DNA of 64,000 nt. It comes from Ilumatobacteraceae bacterium. Its GTDB lineage: Bacteria > Actinomycetota > Acidimicrobiia > Acidimicrobiales > Ilumatobacteraceae. The stretch covers positions 1 to 64,000 of the forward strand of contig JAJTFJ010000006.1 of the NCBI GenBank assembly GCA_021298435.1, in the 5' to 3' direction. Of the stretch, positions 58,138 through 64,000 are shown piece by piece. The translations under genes were made by a program, and so were the position numbers. The notes beneath the pieces are model-generated. The model had not been told where the DNA came from, did not search any database, and saw only the letters and a list, made by a program, of their open reading frames with translations. Within the stretch, counting starts at the first letter, position 1. Each line of letters begins with the position of its first letter.

Positions 58138-58872
58138 GAACCAGTCTTCAAACACATCAACAAACTGATGCATATCTTCGAGATGACAGGTATGGCCAGC
58201 GTTGGTCATGATGCGGTGTTCTGCTTGTGAGATTAAGGGAGTCATCTGCCGAGCGATCTCTGTGAACTTCTCGTCTGTGTCACCCGTGATGATGAGGACA
58301 GGCATCATGAGTGATGGCAATTGTTCCCACAGCGGTTCTTGAGTGCCTGTGCCTGCGAACCTTAAAGAGTTGGCAAGGCCGCTTGCAGTGTTTGTACAAC
58401 GGCGCGGTACATCTGCAACATCTACTGAAAGTCCTTGAAACATTGGGTTGGACAACCATTCAGGAATGAACTCATTGACGCCCACTTCTTCGATGTGTTG
58501 CCCTAGGGATTCATCAGATGCTCTTCTGTCACTGCGTTCTGATTCAGTGCGCAGTCCAGCAGTACCGCTGATAAGAACTAGGCCCTGCACTTTGTCAGGA
58601 AATTGCAATGCAGTGTGGAGTGCAATCCGTGCGCCCATCGAATAGCCAACGAGGATGCCTGATGGCATGCACTCGGCTACATCGTCTGCTGTTTGTGGCA
58701 GTGTGCGTCCTTGTACGGCTGATTGACCGTGACCAGGACAATCAAGAAGTGTTGCCTCAATGGAAATATGAAGTGAATCGATCACGGGTAACCACGATTC
58801 TTTGGTCTGAGTGAAGCCGTGAAGAAAGGTGACCGGTGTGCCTGTGCCGCGAACGAGTGGTGCAAGCTTCAC
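58126..58872 (-). CDS. menH: MenH-like alpha/beta hydrolase (SHCHC synthase)
   Basis: VTFLHGFTQTKESWLPVI, DCPGHGQSA, LVGYSMGARIALHTAL, NAGHTCHLE. Men context. Confidence 0.85.
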   Translation of the reverse strand: MKLAPLVRGTGTPVTFLHGFTQTKESWLPVIDSLHISIEATLLDCPGHGQSAVQGRTLPQTADDVAECMPSGILVGYSMGARIALHTALQFPDKVQGLVLISGTAGLRTESERSDRRASDESLGQHIEEVGVNEFIPEWLSNPMFQGLSVDVADVPRRCTNTASGLANSLRFAGTGTQEPLWEQLPSLMMPVLIITGDTDEKFTEIARQMTPLISQAEHRIMTNAGHTCHLEDMHQFVDVFEDWFLRL

Positions 58873-59537
58873 AAGGAAAGGATTCGTTCAAGCACTTTGA
58901 CGAACACATCGGTTTCTTGTGCGCCCGGAATGAAGTACTTGTCGTCAATAAAGAATGCGGGGACACCTGTGACTTCTCTGTCGATTGCACCTTGGATATC
59001 TGCTTGCACTTCAGCGAGTCCGCCGCCACTGTCAAGCCATGATCGAAGAGTGTCGGCATCAAAACCGCATGCGCTTGCACGTGTCAGGACAACCTCACTA
59101 TCGCCCACGTCAAGTCCCTCTGTGAAATAGGCAGATAACAAGTTTTCTTTGAATGTCACTTGAGCGTGTGCTCCATGGTTCTCCAGGACCCAGTGGAGAG
59201 CGCGGTGGCACAAGATGGTGTTGGCACGGAGAGCAATGTCCATATTGAAGGTGATGTCGTCACCGGCGGCCACAGATGTGACGTGCTGAAGGATCTGCTC
59301 GGCGCGCTCACGGCCGCCGAACTTCTTGGCATAGGCATCAACCACTGGGGTGGGGGCACCAACCGGGGCTGTGGGGTCCAATTGGTACGCCTTGAAGACA
59401 ATCTCAATAGGCTCTGTGACGCCCTTCTCTCGCAGTTGGGCGACGGCATTGTCAAAACGGCGCTTTCCTATAAAGCACCATGGGCACACAACGTCGGACC
59501 AGATTTCTACGCGCACAAGTGCAACGATAGGTGACAT
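58869..59537 (-). CDS. DsbA-family (FrnE-like) oxidoreductase (alternative start GTG 59516)
   Basis: VEIWSDVVCPWCFIGKRRFDNAV, TGVPAFFIDDKYFIPGAQETDVFVKVL. Confidence 0.9.
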   Translation of the reverse strand: MSPIVALVRVEIWSDVVCPWCFIGKRRFDNAVAQLREKGVTEPIEIVFKAYQLDPTAPVGAPTPVVDAYAKKFGGRERAEQILQHVTSVAAGDDITFNMDIALRANTILCHRALHWVLENHGAHAQVTFKENLLSAYFTEGLDVGDSEVVLTRASACGFDADTLRSWLDSGGGLAEVQADIQGAIDREVTGVPAFFIDDKYFIPGAQETDVFVKVLERILSL

Positions 59538-61221
59538 GAGTTCTATTGGCGACACCGCATCAACATTCTGCGCCACTTTGGTCGATGAATGGATTCATTC
59601 TGGGGTACGCCACGCTGTGGTGGCGCCAGGTAGTCGCTCAACCCCATTGGCCATAGCTCTTGCTGCACGCTCTGAGATACGGGTCCATTTGTTCCATGAC
59701 GAACGCAGCGCCTCTTTCGCTGCCCTCGGTCTCGGATTGTCCACAAGCATTCCAGCGGTTCTTCTGTGTACCTCTGGTACTGCTGCAACTCATTTCCACG
59801 GCGCGGTCGTCGAGGCGCATCAGAGCAACGTGCCGATGATCGTATGCACTGCCGACCGCCCGCCTGAATTGCGTGATGTGGGGGCTCCGCAGACCATCGA
59901 GCAAACTCATCTGTTTGGCAGCGCAGTGCGGTGGTTTCATGACCCGGGCGTGCCATCGATGGACGCTGCTTCTTCGTGGCGCGCACTTGCTGCTCGATGT
60001 GTGAGTTCATCCACTGGCAGTCGCCCGGGACCAGTACATATCAATCTTCCGTTCCGTGAACCTCTGGTCGGAGTTCCAACAGACATGCCTGATCGCCGTC
60101 AGACAGGAGTGGGTCGCGTCGTTCGCCCTGCTGTGGTTTCGGAGACTGATGTCTTGCCATTGTTTGAAATGGTGAATGGTCGAAGGGGTGTCATCGTTGC
60201 GGGTCGAGGAGCATCGCCTGAGGTGTTGACATTGGCGAAGAAATTGGGGTGGCCTGTCTTTGCAGATGCACGTAGTGACCTGCGTGTGTGTGATGAGAAC
60301 GTTGTCGTGGCCTTTGACGCTGTCCTGCGTTCAACTCGCTTCTCTGATTCTCATTTCCCGGACATCGTGTTGCGAGTCGGAGAACCTCCCGCTTCCAAAG
60401 TGACCGCGCAATGGATTCAGCGCAGTGGAACTGTTGTTGTGCAATTGCAGAACACGGAGATGGTCGTTGACCCAGATCATTCGGCGGCGTTGACATTGGT
60501 CGCAGATATAGCGTCGGGTGCTGCTTCGCTTGCTTCATTGATGACAGTCCCTGTTGAAGGTTGGTTGTCTGATTGGTCAGCAGCAGAGACAGCTGCTCAA
60601 AAGGCAATCGACTCGTGGTGCGACCATAACTGGTCTGAACCATCGAACGCTCGTGTTGTCACATCGACAATCAAACAAGGCAATAATTTGGTTGTCTCTT
60701 CATCGATGCCAATTAGAGATGTGGAATGGTTCGGATCTGTGACGCCTGGGGTTCAGGTGTTTTCTAATCGGGGGACAAACGGCATTGACGGTGTGATCAG
60801 CACAGCAATCGGAGTCGCTCTCGGTACGGGGGTTTCGACAACGGTGTTGATCGGAGATGTTGCTTGCGTTCACGACTCCAACGGTTTATGGGCATTGATG
60901 CAACGTGATGTCGATCTCAAGGTTGTGGTGACGAATAACGACGGTGGAAGCATTTTCTCGTTTCTCCCACAAGCAGGCGTGGTTGATAATGCCACCTTTG
61001 AACTTCTGTATGGCACACCGCACGGAGTCGCCTTCGAACATTTGGCATACGCACACGGAGTTCCGTTTAAGCGTGCGACTCATGGGGCGAGTCTTGCCGA
61101 GGCGTTAGCTACTCCAGGAACAATGTTGATTGAAGTTCCCTTTGATCGCTCTATGAATGTGTCGCAGCACGAGGCATTGAATACTTCAATTGTGCAAGCG
61201 GTGGAGAGCGCTACGGCCTAA
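59536..61221 (+). CDS. menD: SEPHCHC synthase
   Basis: VVAPGSRSTPLAIALAA, HDERSASFAALGLGLST, CTSGTAATHFHGAVVEAHQSNVPMIVCTADRPPELRDVGAPQTIEQ. Confidence 0.94.
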   Translation: MSSIGDTASTFCATLVDEWIHSGVRHAVVAPGSRSTPLAIALAARSEIRVHLFHDERSASFAALGLGLSTSIPAVLLCTSGTAATHFHGAVVEAHQSNVPMIVCTADRPPELRDVGAPQTIEQTHLFGSAVRWFHDPGVPSMDAASSWRALAARCVSSSTGSRPGPVHINLPFREPLVGVPTDMPDRRQTGVGRVVRPAVVSETDVLPLFEMVNGRRGVIVAGRGASPEVLTLAKKLGWPVFADARSDLRVCDENVVVAFDAVLRSTRFSDSHFPDIVLRVGEPPASKVTAQWIQRSGTVVVQLQNTEMVVDPDHSAALTLVADIASGAASLASLMTVPVEGWLSDWSAAETAAQKAIDSWCDHNWSEPSNARVVTSTIKQGNNLVVSSSMPIRDVEWFGSVTPGVQVFSNRGTNGIDGVISTAIGVALGTGVSTTVLIGDVACVHDSNGLWALMQRDVDLKVVVTNNDGGSIFSFLPQAGVVDNATFELLYGTPHGVAFEHLAYAHGVPFKRATHGASLAEALATPGTMLIEVPFDRSMNVSQHEALNTSIVQAVESATA

Positions 61222-62437
61222 CGATTGCAGACAGCATTGCTTGAAACTTTGCTTGGGTCTCGGCCAGTTCTGCATAAGGGTTGCTTTCAGCAACAATGCC
61301 GCCACCGGCGAAGAGACGAGCAGTGCGGCGGTCTTCAGAAAGTTCTGCGCAACGAATCGTGACTGCGAATGTGCCGTTGCCGTCGGCGTCCATCCAGCCC
61401 ACAGCACCGCCGTAGTTGCCGCGTTCCATCGGCTCATTGGCAGTGATGAAATCAATAGCGGCTTCGGAGGGGAAACCACCGAGCGCAGGCGTTGGGCACA
61501 ATGCCTTGAGAAGTGTCATGACATGTGCCGTAGGTTCTGTGAGAGCGCCTTCGATGTATGTGCCAAGGTGCTGCACATTGGCAACCGTGACAATGGAGGG
61601 TTCTGCTTCCCAGTCGAGATACGAACAGAACGGCAAGAGAGTGTCGTGCACCATGTCGACCACCACGCGGTGCTCGACTTGATTCTTTGTGCTGGAGACA
61701 AGTTCATCTGCCAGTTGCTTGTCAGTGTCCGGGTCGCCCGTGCGCGGTGTTGTTCCTGCAAGGGGACGACTGCGAACTTCGCGATCTGCAACTTCGATCA
61801 GCAATTCGGGAGAAGCACCGATCATGTTGCCGATACAGAAGCGGTAACTACTTCCGAATGATGCACGAAGCCGAAGGAGGACGCTGTGGACATCAATGGG
61901 TTCATCTGCATGCACTTCTATGTCACGTGCGATGACAGCCTTTTTAATGAGTCCGTTGCGCACAGCATCACGAGCAAGTGTCACTGCATCGAGATAACGA
62001 CCGACTGGAGTCCGTGCACCGACTCGAAAGGAGTTACTCGAGGGTCGCGGTGGGCGCGCCTCTGTTGCAGCGCGAAGGGCGCGTGCAATTGCAAGATCAT
62101 CAACTTCGTCAATGGTGTTGCCGACGAGAGTGAGTGTGTGCGTTCCATCTGCTCGCTTGGCAAAGGTCGCAGCAGAAACAACGAAGTTCGACGGTTCGTG
62201 AGGAAGAAATGGAATAGTGCCAAATGCAATGGGACCAATTGCGGGGAGGTCAATTGCGGAGTTGTGTCCGCTGTGGATTGAATCGCTCAGTTGCTTTCGA
62301 GTTGCCGTGTCGTCGCCAGTGAAATGCACTTCGCGAGCTGCGTAACCAACGCCATCGCGAACAAAAAGAAGCCCGTCTCCAGCACACACATTGTTGAGAT
62401 CAAAGGGTGTGTCGACCAGAACAGTGCGATGAATCAT
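61211..62437 (-). CDS. menF: Isochorismate synthase
   Basis: KKAVIARDIEV, GASPELLIEVADREVRSRPLAGTTPRTGD, PTPALGGFPSEAAIDFI, FAVTIRCAEL, AGGGIVAESNPYAELAET. Confidence 0.92.
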   Translation of the reverse strand: MIHRTVLVDTPFDLNNVCAGDGLLFVRDGVGYAAREVHFTGDDTATRKQLSDSIHSGHNSAIDLPAIGPIAFGTIPFLPHEPSNFVVSAATFAKRADGTHTLTLVGNTIDEVDDLAIARALRAATEARPPRPSSNSFRVGARTPVGRYLDAVTLARDAVRNGLIKKAVIARDIEVHADEPIDVHSVLLRLRASFGSSYRFCIGNMIGASPELLIEVADREVRSRPLAGTTPRTGDPDTDKQLADELVSSTKNQVEHRVVVDMVHDTLLPFCSYLDWEAEPSIVTVANVQHLGTYIEGALTEPTAHVMTLLKALCPTPALGGFPSEAAIDFITANEPMERGNYGGAVGWMDADGNGTFAVTIRCAELSEDRRTARLFAGGGIVAESNPYAELAETQAKFQAMLSAIVRP

Positions 62438-63159
62438 GAATTGCGAGTTCCGACCATGAGCTGTGTGAGCCCACCAGAGAGTTGAGAGTGTTGTGCATCG
62501 CTGAATCCCGCATCCTGCAACATCTTTTCCATCACATTTCTGTCTGGCAAGTACACAATGCTCTTCGGCAAGTAACGGTAGGCAGGTCCGTCGCTTAATA
62601 GTGCACCAATCTTCGGCACAATCTTGCCGAAGTAGATGTTGTTGCCGAATCGGATGATGGGGTTGTGTGGGACTCCGACGTCAAGCAGTGCGATGCGACC
62701 GCCAGGTCTGATAACTCGCGCACATTCCACAAAGAACTGTTGAAGGTCAACAAGGTTTCGCAATGCGAATCCACAAATGATTCCGTCGACTGAATGGTCG
62801 GGGACGGGGAGTCGCAAGATGTCTGCTTGAGCACGAGGTGCACCGCTGCGATCGTTGGCCAACAGCCCGTAGGAAAGATCCATGGCAATCGGCGAGAGGC
62901 CAGCTTTGCGTAAATCAATACAGAGGTCTCCGGTACCCGCAGCTAGATCCAGCACGCGTGACCCCGGAGCCAAATTAAGGTCTCGAACGGCACGACGTCT
63001 CCAGCGAGTGTCCAAACGGAAGGTCATCACCCTGTTGACGAGGTCATATCGAGGTGCAATGGCGTCGAACATGTTGCGGACCATTTGTGCCTTCGCATCC
63101 CCTTGGGGTAGCTCAGCCGTGTCCCAGGTGGGCTTTGGGGACTTCTCTGGGGTGTTCAC
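62434..63159 (-). CDS. menG: Demethylmenaquinone methyltransferase (MenG/UbiE)
   Basis: MFDAIAPRYDLVNRVMTFRLDTRWRRRAV, VLDLAAGTGDLCIDL, CGFALRNLVDLQQFFVE. Confidence 0.92.
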   Translation of the reverse strand: MNTPEKSPKPTWDTAELPQGDAKAQMVRNMFDAIAPRYDLVNRVMTFRLDTRWRRRAVRDLNLAPGSRVLDLAAGTGDLCIDLRKAGLSPIAMDLSYGLLANDRSGAPRAQADILRLPVPDHSVDGIICGFALRNLVDLQQFFVECARVIRPGGRIALLDVGVPHNPIIRFGNNIYFGKIVPKIGALLSDGPAYRYLPKSIVYLPDRNVMEKMLQDAGFSDAQHSQLSGGLTQLMVGTRNS

Positions 63160-63267
63160 ACTCGTAAGGCTAAGCGGTGGTGTCGCTGACTATTGCAACT
63201 TGACTCGCTGTCATTGGTCACGGGGCATAAGAATGAACGAACTCAGTGTCAACAGGGGAGACGCCAG

Positions 63268-64000
63268 ATGATCGATTTCACACTTGCTCCAGAACATGAA
63301 GCCGTACGCCAGAAGGTCCGCGACTTTGTCGACAACGTCATTAAGCCTGCGATGGAGCCATATGGTCATCGGGACGAGATGGAGCCCCAAATGCGGGCTG
63401 CCTACATCAAAGATCTGATTGAGCTTCGTCACAAGGCCGTCGAAGCCGGATTGTGGCTTCCACATATGCCAAAAGAAGTAGGCGGCATGGGTCTTGGCCA
63501 CGTTGCGCTTGCAATGGTGCAGGCGGAAGCAGCAAAGACTCGCGTTGGTCCGTGGGTGTTTAACTGCAATGCGCCCGACGAAGGCAACATGCACACTCTT
63601 CATCACTGGGCAACTGATGAGCAGAAGGACAAGTACCTGAAGCCATTGTTGAAGGGCACGTCATCATCATGTTTCGCAATGACGGAGCCAGAGGTCGCAG
63701 GGTCTGACCCAACCTTGATTCAGACTCACGCGATCAAAGACGGCGATGAGTGGATCATCAACGGTCATAAGTGGTTCATCTCAGGTGCTCGTCGCGCCAA
63801 GTTTGCAATTCTGATTGCTCGCACAGAGATGGATGTACCTCCAGGATCTCGCGGTGCGAACACTGCATTCCTCATTGATTTGCCCACACCAGGTTGGAAC
63901 GATGTGCGTGAAGTGGAGACCATGCATGGATCTACTGGTCACTCAGAAATTGTGATTGAAGATCTTCGCGTTCATGATTCCCAGATTCTCGGTGGACGTG
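63268..64000 (+). CDS. Acyl-CoA dehydrogenase, N-terminal part (3' end beyond window)
   Basis: Open from ATG 63268 to window end: FTLAPEHEAVRQKVRDFVDNVI, CFAMTEPEVAGSDPTLIQT, NGHKWFISGA. Not in the ORF track because no stop is in the window. Confidence 0.92.
   Translation, partial: MIDFTLAPEHEAVRQKVRDFVDNVIKPAMEPYGHRDEMEPQMRAAYIKDLIELRHKAVEAGLWLPHMPKEVGGMGLGHVALAMVQAEAAKTRVGPWVFNCNAPDEGNMHTLHHWATDEQKDKYLKPLLKGTSSSCFAMTEPEVAGSDPTLIQTHAIKDGDEWIINGHKWFISGARRAKFAILIARTEMDVPPGSRGANTAFLIDLPTPGWNDVREVETMHGSTGHSEIVIEDLRVHDSQILGGR

Noticed and set aside
1-64000. Prophage, IS element or integrative element
   Set aside because: No transposase, integrase, phage structural genes or long terminal inverted repeats were seen; the two tRNA genes show no attachment-site duplications nearby.

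Overview
The window is a gene-dense, mostly single-copy chromosomal segment. It probably comes from a streamlined actinobacterium close to Acidimicrobiia; that placement is inferred from gene content (F420-type luciferase-like enzymes, many acyl-CoA synthetases and dehydrogenases, PhoH-YbeY-CNNM order, a menaquinone locus) and was not tested. I annotate about 60 CDS, 2 tRNAs (Gly-GCC, Cys-GCA), 1 SAM-clan riboswitch in front of metX, several terminator or hairpin elements and one 17-bp tandem repeat. I saw no IS element, prophage, integrase, CRISPR array or rRNA. Main blocks: (i) lipid and CoA metabolism with metX; (ii) a three-gene module with an NrtR-like NUDIX regulator, a vWA protein and an ADP-ribosylglycohydrolase/dual-specificity-phosphatase fusion, in which the vWA and fusion genes share an upstream motif ACCCC-N12-AGGGACA; (iii) a surface-glycan cluster (membrane GT, GT2, pyruvyl transferase, FrhB-like protein, flippase-like protein); (iv) a glutamine transaminase/omega-amidase pair; (v) a dipeptide-type ABC operon whose first ATPase carries an N-terminal RDD-like membrane domain, plus two further SBP_bac_5 paralogues; (vi) a menaquinone locus with alternating strands (menE, A, H, D, F, G). 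The best candidates for new biology are the ADP-ribose-related module, the metX leader with competing AGGAG/CTCCT pairings, the RDD-ATPase fusion, and the shared CACAC/GTGTG hairpin leaders of two substrate-binding-protein genes. All functional calls come from reading the protein sequences by eye; no database search was run.
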